DNA of 64,000 nt, taken from contig JBFMDN010000027.1 in assembly GCA_040753915.1 (NCBI GenBank), forward strand, positions 7,367-71,366. Direction: 5' to 3'. The translations under genes and the position numbers were made by a program. The notes beneath the pieces are model-generated. The model was not told the DNA's origin. It did not search any database and worked only from the letters and a program-made list of their open reading frames with translations. This document shows, piece after piece, positions 57,175 to 64,000 of the stretch. Position 1 is the stretch's first letter. Each line of letters begins with the position of its first letter. This DNA comes from JBFMDN01 sp040753915 (lineage in GTDB: Bacteria; Desulfobacterota; Desulfomonilia; Desulfomonilales; Desulfomonilaceae).

Positions 57175-59280
57175 TTAGGCCTCGTTGATCACGCGATGCA
57201 GTACACGGCTCAACTCACCAGCAGTGTAAGGCTTGCGCACGATCCCGTAAAAGCCGTATTGCTCGTGATTCGACATTACAGGATCACTGGAATAACCGCT
57301 CGACACGATGGCCTTGACCTTCGGATCTATTTTCAGCAATTGTTCGATAGCCTGTTTGCCTCCCATACCACCGGGTATAGTGAGGTCCATTATGACCGCA
57401 CAGAATGGCCGCTCAGACCCCATCGCGGATTTGTATAACTCGATGGCCTCCGAACCATCGTTGGCTGTGTCAACTTCATACCCGAGCAGAGTTAGCAAAT
57501 CCTTGGCAACAATCCTGATGGCCTCGTCATCGTCCATCACTAGAATTCGTCCTGACCCAACAACGGGACTTTCACCAGAGTCTACAACTGATGAATCTAC
57601 CTGCTTCTCGGATGCAGGAAGGTAGATGAAAAAGACCGTGCCGATTCCCATTCGTGATTGCACTTTCACGTAGCCGCCATGCTTCCTGACGACAGAATAA
57701 ACAGTGGCAAGCCCCAAGCCACTACCCTGACGCTTGGTCGTGAAATATGGATCAAAGATCCGCGACAAGTCCTGCGCCGGTATTCCGGGACCGTTGTCTT
57801 CAACAGAAATTTTCACGTACTTGCCATATTTTAGGGAAGGCATTCGTTTGGCATTGGTTCGTTCCAAGATCACGTTTTCGGCATTCAATCGAACGCTTCC
57901 CCCGGTCGGCATTGCCTGTTGCGCGTTAATCAAAAGATTTTGCAGGACTTGACTCATCTGGAACTGGTCTACTTCCACAGCCCAGATGTCATCAGGAATG
58001 TCCAGATGATAAGTTACATTTGAGCCACTGAGCGCCAATGTTGCATTGTCTACCAGCAGCTCTTTTACGGCCGTCGGCGTGGGAGAAACTGGACCCCTCT
58101 TCGTAAAAGTGAGAAGCTTCTGGGTCAGGCTTTTGGCTCCCTCCACGGCCTTTTGCGCATTGCGAAGCGCCTCATAGGCCGGGCTACTCCGCGGGATATG
58201 CAGTTTCGCGAACGAAATGCTGGCCAAATTGCTTGTCAGCAGGTTGTTGAAATCATGAACGATGCCTCCAGCGATCAACTCAAGAGACTCCAGTTTCTGA
58301 GTCTTCAGTTGCTCAAGCTCGACCATCTTGCGTTCCGTAATATCTCGGATGCTCACAAGCAATGCAGGCTTGCCTTGCCATTCCGTTTCTGCAGCCCGAA
58401 TCTCCAGGACACCCACTTCTCCGCTCGGGCGAATGCCCTCCTTTTCGACCGTAGTGCCTGGAGCCATCCCTAATTCAAAACGGGTTCCAACAATTCCTTC
58501 TGGTCTACTCAATAAGGTCTTTGCTGCTGAATTTGCGTAGAGCACAATCCCGTCAACATCGAGAACTGCTATCCCTTCGTTGGCTTTCTCCACGATGCTT
58601 GAGAAACTAGCTTGGCTGGCTTGAAGGGTTTTTTCTACTTGTCGCCGGTGGTCGATTTCCTTAAGAAGTTTCTTATTTATTGTGTTCAGGTCCGCTGTGC
58701 GCTCTCTGACACGCCGATCGAGCTGATCTCGACTCCTCAGGATCTCCCGTTTGTGCCTTTCGATGAGGAGGAGTTGCTTCCTTTCAGCGGAAAGATCTTC
58801 AACAAGCGCCAAAATTGCCGATCCTTCACCCATCCTGAGAGCTCGGAAGTGCACGCGGCCCCATATGGCCTTTTTTTCTATCTCCAGCACGGCGCCCTGC
58901 AAGATTCCTTTCCTGGCAGCGATGACTTTCCGTACGAGCGCATCGGCCTTCTGCGCTACTGAACGATTAGGGAACAGGGACGAAAAGGGGCGCCCCAAAA
59001 CTTTCGGGTAGGCGGGGCTTATTCTTTCCCATGATTGATTCAAGAAGAAGATAGCGCACGACTCGTCAATCAAGAGAGTTGGAACCGGCACGGAGTGGAG
59101 CAGCTTACCGAAGGTCGTCTCGGGAACATACCGGGAGCTTAAGAATGTTGGAGACTTTAGTTCCTCGATCATCGCATTGAGATCGATGGTTTCTGTTTTT
59201 ATACTTGGTGAAGCAATGTGCTCCCCATCACATGAATCAAAGCTTGGCAATTCTCCACCAGTGCTCGGCGAGTCAATCAT
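57175..59280 (-). CDS. Hybrid sensor kinase: PAS, HisKA, HATPase, receiver
   Basis: A 701-residue soluble kinase. Order: a PAS domain (about 50-165, TLLIDESCAIFFLNQSWERI); a coiled coil (165-225, RDQLDRRVRERTADLN); a second PAS (about 225-325, GIAVLDVDGIVLYANSAAKT); a HisKA domain with ELIAGGIVHDFNNLLTSNLA; an ATPase domain (about 440-555) with NLLINAQQAMPTGG, DNGPGIPAQDLSRIFDPYFT and GSGLGLATVYSVV; and a C-terminal receiver (about 580-695) with LVMDDDEA and phospho-acceptor VIMDLTIPGG. GGGGGA lies six bases before ATG 59280. The convergent receiver-only gene is a likely partner. Confidence 0.88.
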   Translation of the reverse strand: MIDSPSTGGELPSFDSCDGEHIASPSIKTETIDLNAMIEELKSPTFLSSRYVPETTFGKLLHSVPVPTLLIDESCAIFFLNQSWERISPAYPKVLGRPFSSLFPNRSVAQKADALVRKVIAARKGILQGAVLEIEKKAIWGRVHFRALRMGEGSAILALVEDLSAERKQLLLIERHKREILRSRDQLDRRVRERTADLNTINKKLLKEIDHRRQVEKTLQASQASFSSIVEKANEGIAVLDVDGIVLYANSAAKTLLSRPEGIVGTRFELGMAPGTTVEKEGIRPSGEVGVLEIRAAETEWQGKPALLVSIRDITERKMVELEQLKTQKLESLELIAGGIVHDFNNLLTSNLASISFAKLHIPRSSPAYEALRNAQKAVEGAKSLTQKLLTFTKRGPVSPTPTAVKELLVDNATLALSGSNVTYHLDIPDDIWAVEVDQFQMSQVLQNLLINAQQAMPTGGSVRLNAENVILERTNAKRMPSLKYGKYVKISVEDNGPGIPAQDLSRIFDPYFTTKRQGSGLGLATVYSVVRKHGGYVKVQSRMGIGTVFFIYLPASEKQVDSSVVDSGESPVVGSGRILVMDDDEAIRIVAKDLLTLLGYEVDTANDGSEAIELYKSAMGSERPFCAVIMDLTIPGGMGGKQAIEQLLKIDPKVKAIVSSGYSSDPVMSNHEQYGFYGIVRKPYTAGELSRVLHRVINEA

Positions 59281-59534
59281 GTTTCGTCCCCCTCGATTCG
59301 AAGTTCAACATTGTCGGCACATACGCCACGGTTTGCCGTTTCCGTGGCCTTCGGGACGGTGCCCGCGAAGTGGAGGGTTTTTACAGACCCCGAAAGGGCT
59401 TCGTATCTCTTCTCACGAGACACGCCACACAACAAATATGATCACGTTTCCGAAAAAGCCAGTCTTTTCTAGTAGCTGAGGGTACTTCACCCCCGGCCAC
59501 TCTGTCAACCGTTTTTTGTATTCGTACTGAACAG
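59281..59534. other. Intergenic stretch upstream of the hybrid kinase
   Basis: No gene is seen. The region should hold the kinase promoter on the minus strand, but no convincing -35/-10 pair was found. Confidence 0.3.
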
Positions 59535-59576
59535 GGCTGAGCAAGTACGCGACCACATTTATGAAACGGTGTAGTG
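59535..59576 (+). repeat. Right-end fragment of the MITE-like family
   Basis: AAGTACGCGACCACATTTAT followed by GAAACGGTGTAGTGAG matches the right ends at 19955-19990 and 44634-44665. No left end is found within 200 bp, so this is a solo end. Confidence 0.5.
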
Positions 59577-59673
59577 AGACACTTTCAATAGTCACAACAC
59601 AAAAGAAACGAATCGGTACGAGACCGGAAACCGTTGAGGTATGCTGTCACGCGAAGAGCCGACATTTGATGAG

Positions 59674-59693
59674 CCCCCGGGGGGGGGGGGGGG
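59674..59693 (+). other. Homopolymer: CCCCC followed by a 15-base G run
   Basis: Five C residues and then about 15 G residues end at 59693, just before GAATTC and repeat copy 8. Such runs slip in replication and are also common sequencing or assembly errors. It lies three bases outside the nadB stop codon. Confidence 0.6.
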
Positions 59694-59696
59694 AAT

Positions 59697-59718
59697 TCAA
59701 GAAACAAGACCTGACCCC
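59697..59718 (+). repeat. CTGACCCC dispersed repeat, copy 8, inside the 3' end of nadB
   Basis: TCAAGAAACAAGACCTGACC plus CC. On the minus strand it encodes the last seven residues and the stop of nadB (MGSGLVS then TGA). Confidence 0.75.
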
Positions 59719-61316
59719 ATTCCCGCCGACAAAACGGTGTTCTGTGCCGGCCGACTTGTGTCCATTTCTGGATAGTCCAAAGTGTAGTGCAACCCTCGGC
59801 TTTCTTTGCGGACCAACGCGGAGCGGATGATCAGGTCCGCGACGAGGGCAAGGTTGCGCAGCTCCAGGAGATCGGCCGAAAGGCGGAACTCGCCGTAATA
59901 CTCCTCAATTTCATGCAACAGCATGTGCACACGACGTCGGGCCCTTTCAAGACGCTTGCTGGTGCGCACAATGCCCACATAATCCCACATGAACCGACGT
60001 AACTCCTCCCAGTTATGAGAGACGACCACCTCTTCGTCGGAATCGGTGGTCCCTACATCACGCCATTCCGCCGGAACCGACGGCTGAGGAGCAGCAGGGA
60101 GAACCTGTAAAATATCCTCCGCTGCCGATGCGGAGATCACCAAGCATTCCAGGAGAGAGTTGCTCGCAATGCGATTCGCTCCGTGCAAGCCCGTGCACGC
60201 AACCTCACCCACTGCATACAAGCCCTCGATATCGGTTCGCCCACGTAGATCAGTCATTACCCCGCCGCACATAAAGTGGGCAGCGGGAACCACCGGAACC
60301 GGTCCTTTGGTGAGATCGAAGCCGAAATCCCGACATCGGCGATACACCATGGGAAAATGCATTTTTATCGATTGAGCCGGCTTGTGAGAGATGTCCAGAA
60401 ACACGCAATCCGCGCCGAGACGTTTCATCTCGTGGTCGATTGCCCGCGCTACAATGTCCCGGGGCGCCAGCTCCGCTTGTGGATGGAACCGCTGCATGAA
60501 GCGGGAACCGTCGGGCAGCCGGAGGACTGCACCCTCCCCTCGCAACGCCTCGGTGAGCAGAAAGGATTTGGCCTGGGGATGGTACAAACAGGTGGGGTGA
60601 AACTGGGTGAATTCCATGTTTGCGACGCGGCAGCCGGCTCTCCATGCCATGGCGACTCCGTCTCCGGTGGCAACGTCTGGGTTGCTGGTGTAGAGATACA
60701 CCTTGCCGGCCCCGCCGGTGGCCAACACTACCAAGCGCGCGGGGAAGCTCTCCACGGAATTCGACATCTTGTCCAACACATAAGCGCCGACACACCGCCC
60801 TCGGCCGATGGCTCGCGGTTGCAGGATGAGGTCGATAGCCATCCGGTTTTCGAAGATAGTGATATTGGGATGAGCAGCCGCTTGCTTCACCAAAGCAGTA
60901 GACACCGCCTGACCGGTAGCGTCCGCCGCATGGACGACGCGGCGGCGGGTGTGACCTCCTTCGCGGGTCAGGTGGTAGACAGGCTTTCCGTCTGGCCCTT
61001 GTTCCCGGGTGAATTCCACTCCACAGGCCACGAGGTGCTCGATGGCCCTCCGGCCGCGCTCCACAACGAAACGCACCGCTTCTGGATCGCACAGTCCCGC
61101 GCCGGCTTCCAGGGTGTCCTTGATGTGAGACTCCACCGAATCGCTGTCATCCAGCACCGCGGCGATTCCCCCTTGAGCGTGGAAGGTATTGCTGTCCTCC
61201 GTGGATCCTTTGGAGAGTACTGCCACGCGGGCATGGGGCGCAACGTCCAGGGCAAGCCGAAGACCGGCCGCTCCCGTCCCGAGGATCAACACATCAAAAG
61301 CCGATTCGTTCGTCAT
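59697..61316 (-). CDS. nadB: L-aspartate oxidase
   Basis: A 539-residue FAD enzyme that oxidises L-aspartate to iminoaspartate in de novo NAD synthesis; anaerobes use fumarate as electron acceptor. FAD motif: VLILGTGAAGLRLALDVAPH, then STEDSNTFHAQGGIAAVLDD. Active-site segments are HTRRRVVHAADATGQAVSTA, MEFTQFHPTCLYHPQAKSFL, ALRGEGAVLRLPDG, the histidine/arginine region SKSFLLTEALRGEG, and HFMCGGVMTDLRGRTDIEGL. The last residues GMGSGLVS come from a dispersed repeat, so the native C-terminus has been replaced, without loss of the core. GGGAG lies nine bases before ATG 61316. It is last in the nadA-nadC-nadB operon. Confidence 0.94.
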   Translation of the reverse strand: MTNESAFDVLILGTGAAGLRLALDVAPHARVAVLSKGSTEDSNTFHAQGGIAAVLDDSDSVESHIKDTLEAGAGLCDPEAVRFVVERGRRAIEHLVACGVEFTREQGPDGKPVYHLTREGGHTRRRVVHAADATGQAVSTALVKQAAAHPNITIFENRMAIDLILQPRAIGRGRCVGAYVLDKMSNSVESFPARLVVLATGGAGKVYLYTSNPDVATGDGVAMAWRAGCRVANMEFTQFHPTCLYHPQAKSFLLTEALRGEGAVLRLPDGSRFMQRFHPQAELAPRDIVARAIDHEMKRLGADCVFLDISHKPAQSIKMHFPMVYRRCRDFGFDLTKGPVPVVPAAHFMCGGVMTDLRGRTDIEGLYAVGEVACTGLHGANRIASNSLLECLVISASAAEDILQVLPAAPQPSVPAEWRDVGTTDSDEEVVVSHNWEELRRFMWDYVGIVRTSKRLERARRRVHMLLHEIEEYYGEFRLSADLLELRNLALVADLIIRSALVRKESRGLHYTLDYPEMDTSRPAQNTVLSAGMGSGLVS

Positions 61317-61355
61317 GGTGCTTTGGCTCCCGCATGATCCGCGGCCTTTGCTCTC

Positions 61356-62195
61356 TCAACCGTCGACAATCCAATCAAGGCCGATATCGACCGCGGGAGC
61401 GGATTGCGTGATCCGCCCCACGGAAATGAAATTCACCCCTGTAAGCGCTATATCGCGGATGTTCTCCAGTTTCACGCCGCCCGAGGCTTCCGTTTGGGCG
61501 CGGCCGTTCACCAGTTGGACGGCAAGGCGCAGCGTGGGAATATCCATGTTGTCCAGCAGGAGCATATCAGCTCCGGCCTCGACCGCCTCCTTCACTTCAT
61601 CGAGTGTTTCCACCTCTACCTCGATGGGTGAAATGCCCGCTGCTCTTGCCCGAGTCACCGCTTCTTTAATCCCGCCGCACACGGCTAGATGATTGTCTTT
61701 GATCAGAGCGCCGGAATCCAGGCGAAGACGGTGATTCCGAGCCCCACCCATTCGAACGGCATACTTGGCCAGCACGCGAAGGCCCGGAATGGTCTTGCGG
61801 GTATCCAGCAGGATCGCTCCGGTACCGGCAATGCGATCCACATAGCGCCGGGTCAACGTGGCGATACCCGAGAGATGCTGAAGAATATTGAGAGCGGTGC
61901 GTTCCGCGGTGAGCAGTCCTCCGGCCGATCCCGTCAATCGCGCCAGGACCGCTCCTTTTTCCACCAAATCGCCGTCGGACACCAGGACCTCGCACCGAAG
62001 TTCTGGGTCCAGTTTGCGAAAAACTTCCAAAGCAATGGGTAAACCTGCAGTAACCATGGTTTCTCGCGCGCTCATAACTCCGTGGAATCGGGCGGTTGCC
62101 GGGATCACCGCCATGGTGGTGATATCTCCCGTCCCTACGTCTTCGGCGAGGGCCTCATTAATGAAACGTTGGATAAGGGGGTCGCTCGGATTCAT
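61356..62195 (-). CDS. nadC: Nicotinate-nucleotide pyrophosphorylase (quinolinate phosphoribosyltransferase)
   Basis: A 279-residue enzyme converting quinolinate and PRPP to nicotinate mononucleotide with loss of CO2. Family segments: EDVGTGDITTMAVIP at the start, TAERTALNILQHLSGIATLT, the PRPP/quinolinate-binding LLDTRKTIPGLRVLAKYAVR and MGGARNHRLRLDSGALIKDN, EVEVETLDEVKEAVEAGADM, and ASGGVKLENIRDIALTGVNF. The length matches the family. AAAGGA precedes ATG 62195. It sits 39 bp before nadB and 29 bp after nadA, so the pathway enzymes are made together. Confidence 0.95.
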   Translation of the reverse strand: MNPSDPLIQRFINEALAEDVGTGDITTMAVIPATARFHGVMSARETMVTAGLPIALEVFRKLDPELRCEVLVSDGDLVEKGAVLARLTGSAGGLLTAERTALNILQHLSGIATLTRRYVDRIAGTGAILLDTRKTIPGLRVLAKYAVRMGGARNHRLRLDSGALIKDNHLAVCGGIKEAVTRARAAGISPIEVEVETLDEVKEAVEAGADMLLLDNMDIPTLRLAVQLVNGRAQTEASGGVKLENIRDIALTGVNFISVGRITQSAPAVDIGLDWIVDG

Positions 62196-62224
62196 GGATT
62201 CCTTTCTCCGACCGGTCGGGTTTA

Positions 62225-63268
62225 TCAGCCCGCCTTGGCCGGCGGCGACATTTCGAGCATACGTTCAAGGGATTTTCGCGCTTCCGCCATCAACGGCTCG
62301 GGCATCTCGATCCTCGGGGCGTCGTTCACAAGGCACAGATAGATTTTTTCCATGGTATTCAGGGCCATGAAGGGACAGAACACGCCTTCCGGGCCGCTGC
62401 ATTCTCCCGGAGTGCCCGGCGCGGGAATGAATCTCTTGTGGGGAGCGGCCTTTTTGAGCTGGTGTATCAGATTCGGTTCGGTGGCCACGATGATGTCCGT
62501 AGCCGGGGTCTTGATCGCAAAGTCCAGCAGGGACCGGGTTGAACCGATGTGATGAGCGAGGGCGAGAATCTCTTCGGGGCATTCGGGATGGGCAACGATC
62601 AAGGCTTCGGGGTTTTCGGTCTTCAGGCGTATCAATGCGGACTCGGAGATGCGTGTGTGGACCACGCACGAGCCCGGCCACAAAGTCATTTCTCGGCCGG
62701 TTTTTTGGCTGATGTACTTTCCTAAGTGGCGATCGGGCGCAAACAGGATCGGGCGGTCTTGGGGCAACTGACGGACGATCCACTCGGCGTTGCTTGACGT
62801 GACGATCACATCGGAGAGCGCTTTCACCTCCGCGGAGCAGTTGATATACGTTACCGCCTGATGGTCCGGATGTGACTCACGAAAACTGCGAAATTCCTCC
62901 GGCTTGCAGGCGTCTTCCAACGTGCAGCCGGCTGCCGCGTCAGGGATCAGGACTTTCCGCATGGGGGACAAGATTTTGGCCACTTCGGCCATGAATCGAA
63001 CGCCGCAGAAAAGGATCACATCGGCCGTAGTAGCAGCCGCTTTTCGGGAGAGATCGAGAGAATCCCCCACGAAGTCCGCCAAGTCCTGAATCTTGCCGTC
63101 CTGATAATAGTGGGCCAGGATGACGACGCTCTTTTCCTTCCGCAAACGCCGGATCTCGGCCTCAACATCTAACGACGGGGGAATATCCCTTGGCGTCGGC
63201 GCATTAGAATCAGGCGGAATCACAGTGTCAATCATAACCGAGCCTCCTTGCGCTCGGCTCCGGGTCAT
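62225..63268 (-). CDS. nadA: Quinolinate synthase A
   Basis: A 347-residue [4Fe-4S] enzyme condensing iminoaspartate with dihydroxyacetone phosphate to quinolinate. Segments: VVILAHYYQDGKIQDLADFV, DVILFCGVRFMAEVAKILSP with one cluster cysteine, NCSAEVKALSDVIVTSSNAE, LIVAHPECPEEILALAHHIG and PGECSGPEGVFCPFMALNTM with the other cysteines. Two in-frame starts each have a strong Shine-Dalgarno sequence: ATG 63268 (AAGGAGGGG five bases upstream) and ATG 63235 (AAGGAGG seven bases upstream). The longer form is given here. A 17-bp-spaced promoter lies at 63343-63371. First gene of the nad operon. Confidence 0.94.
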   Translation of the reverse strand: MTRSRAQGGSVMIDTVIPPDSNAPTPRDIPPSLDVEAEIRRLRKEKSVVILAHYYQDGKIQDLADFVGDSLDLSRKAAATTADVILFCGVRFMAEVAKILSPMRKVLIPDAAAGCTLEDACKPEEFRSFRESHPDHQAVTYINCSAEVKALSDVIVTSSNAEWIVRQLPQDRPILFAPDRHLGKYISQKTGREMTLWPGSCVVHTRISESALIRLKTENPEALIVAHPECPEEILALAHHIGSTRSLLDFAIKTPATDIIVATEPNLIHQLKKAAPHKRFIPAPGTPGECSGPEGVFCPFMALNTMEKIYLCLVNDAPRIEMPEPLMAEARKSLERMLEMSPPAKAG

Positions 63269-63342
63269 CGGCTCCCCTCCTTCACCGCAAGGATGCGGCG
63301 ATGCGCGATCCGTCGTGAGCCGTTCACCATGTTAAACTTTCT

Positions 63343-63371
63343 TGTGTACCGGCGACGACGGCCATTGTCAA
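63343..63371 (-). promoter_or_regulatory. nadA promoter
   Basis: On the minus strand TTGACA (63366-63371) and TACACA (63343-63348) are 17 bp apart, giving a start near 63336 and a leader of about 70 nt to the first start codon. A second TTGACA at 63413-63418 lacks a good -10. Confidence 0.5.
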
Positions 63372-63436
63372 GGCAAAAACGCTGGGTCGGGGTCACCCAT
63401 TAAAAGGCCCTCTGTCAAGGAAAAAACCTCCCCGTT

Positions 63437-63461
63437 GCCAAGAAACTGAGCGTTTCTTGGC
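63437..63461. repeat. Perfect 10-bp hairpin between nadA and the RAYT gene
   Basis: GCCAAGAAAC (63437-63446) pairs with GTTTCTTGGC (63452-63461) around TGAGC. On the minus strand a run of six T residues follows about 11 bases later, too far for a standard terminator. It may end the RAYT transcript weakly or be a hairpin recognised by the transposase. Confidence 0.5.
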
Positions 63462-63512
63462 TGAGGTACGGCCGGGATGCGTACGGGAAAGGGGGTCAAG
63501 TCTGCTCTTGAC

Positions 63513-64000
63513 TCATAGGATGCGTCGCTCGATCGCTTCCACCTTCCTCCTTAAGCTCCTATCCTTTCCGATTCTTTGCTCCATGCGACATACCACGCTG
63601 CTCACGCTGCTGTAATTCTCCAGTCCAAAGGCAGCCCCTATGGCTGCCAGCGTCTGACCGGACAGCCGCCTGGCAAGATAGATGGCCACATTTCGCGCGT
63701 CATTGCTCATTCCTCTCCTACTCGAAAGGAGCCCCTTGCGATCCAGGCCAAAGCTCGCGCACACGGCAAATTCTATGTCCTCCAATCCCGGAGCAAGGGA
63801 GCGCGAAGCCGGAATCTCTCGATGCGATCGCAGGCGTTGAAAACCGGCGTTCTCCCGCCCTACAAACTCCTTCGATCCCAGGAGAGAGGGGACATTTCTT
63901 TCGGATAGAGCTGCCGTGAGCTCGTCCGATTCCTCTTGCGCCACGAACGTTCGGTAAGCCTTGGCCGAATCCTCTCCGGTCGGGCAGAGCATGGACAGGG
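63513..64000 (-). CDS. REP-associated tyrosine transposase (RAYT), C-terminal part, 5' cut by the window
   Basis: The visible roughly 160 residues are the C-terminal part of a RAYT with a DnaA-like DNA-binding tail. AYRTFVAQEESDELTAALSE and PSLLGSKEFVGRENAGFQRL follow the catalytic domain. SRRGMSNDARNVAIYLARRL and GQTLAAIGAAFGLENYSSVS resemble the DnaA C-terminal helix-turn-helix found fused to these proteins. The HUH and tyrosine catalytic motifs would lie beyond 64000. RAYTs are domesticated IS200/IS605-like enzymes that mobilise or process REP hairpins. GGGGTCAAGTCTGCTCTTGA follows the stop at 63493 and resembles the dispersed CTGACCCC motif, which makes this enzyme the best candidate for its spread. 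Confidence 0.8.
   Translation of the reverse strand, partial: LSMLCPTGEDSAKAYRTFVAQEESDELTAALSERNVPSLLGSKEFVGRENAGFQRLRSHREIPASRSLAPGLEDIEFAVCASFGLDRKGLLSSRRGMSNDARNVAIYLARRLSGQTLAAIGAAFGLENYSSVSSVVCRMEQRIGKDRSLRRKVEAIERRIL

Noticed and set aside
60276..61337. 353-codon plus-strand frame opposite nadB
   Set aside because: Antisense to nadB, which is clearly coding; no recognisable motifs.

Overview
The window reads as chromosomal DNA of an anaerobic Desulfobacterota-type bacterium (formerly deltaproteobacteria), perhaps close to Desulfomonile or Syntrophobacter. This is an inference from gene content: formate-tetrahydrofolate ligase, a TRAP transporter with a CoA ligase, many PAS kinases, a REP-associated transposase, and two genes with in-frame UGA at cysteine positions. 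No rRNA or complete tRNA gene was seen.

Layout. 1-1503: the 3' part of a sugar-phosphate isomerase, probably the PGI half of a transaldolase-PGI fusion. 1.9-10 kb: membrane methyltransferase, beta-propeller protein, a b5/UbiA/methyltransferase operon and a multi-PAS hybrid kinase. 10.8-18.6 kb: an MpsC-like protein, a promoter-leader-terminator unit, a PEPCK/HPr-kinase-like P-loop protein, a divergent HMG-CoA-lyase-fold protein and a two-subunit biotin-dependent acyl-CoA carboxylase. 20.3-25.1 kb: an unnamed five-gene cassette (cytochrome c, Tat-exported metallo-beta-lactamase-fold protein, about ten-helix membrane protein, two unknown proteins) and a Fur-family regulator. 25.9-28.1 kb: a decayed defence island with hsdM and hsdR remnants. 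28.5-31.4 kb: PerR-like regulator and KatG with matching operator-like palindromes. 33.1-38.7 kb: TetR regulator, DUF547 protein, TVP38-flavoprotein fusion, AhpD-like protein and ArsS-like radical SAM protein. 38.8-44.3 kb: glucoamylase, gnd, zwf and pgl. 44.7-49.2 kb: fhs, a cyclic-nucleotide-binding protein and gene remnants. 49.5-56.5 kb: a sigma-54 activator facing a TRAP transporter and CoA-ligase operon. 56.6-59.3 kb: a convergent response regulator and hybrid kinase. 59.7-63.3 kb: nadA-nadC-nadB. 63.5-64 kb: the C-terminal part of a RAYT transposase.

The most striking observation is in the 33-38.7 kb cluster. The TetR-family regulator and the ArsS-like radical SAM protein are each interrupted once by UGA. 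In both, the reading frame and family similarity continue after the UGA, the UGA sits where relatives carry cysteine, and a small hairpin with a G-bearing apical loop lies about 20 nt downstream, as in bacterial SECIS elements. Selenocysteine is known in some members of the radical SAM family; a selenocysteine-containing TetR repressor is, to my knowledge, not described.

Two dispersed intergenic repeat families also run through the window. One is a 22-bp motif ending in CTGACCCC, present at eight sites and probably linked to the RAYT. The other is a MITE-like family with terminal inverted repeats around an ATACGTGACCGTATTT core. One copy of the first family supplies the stop codon of nadB.
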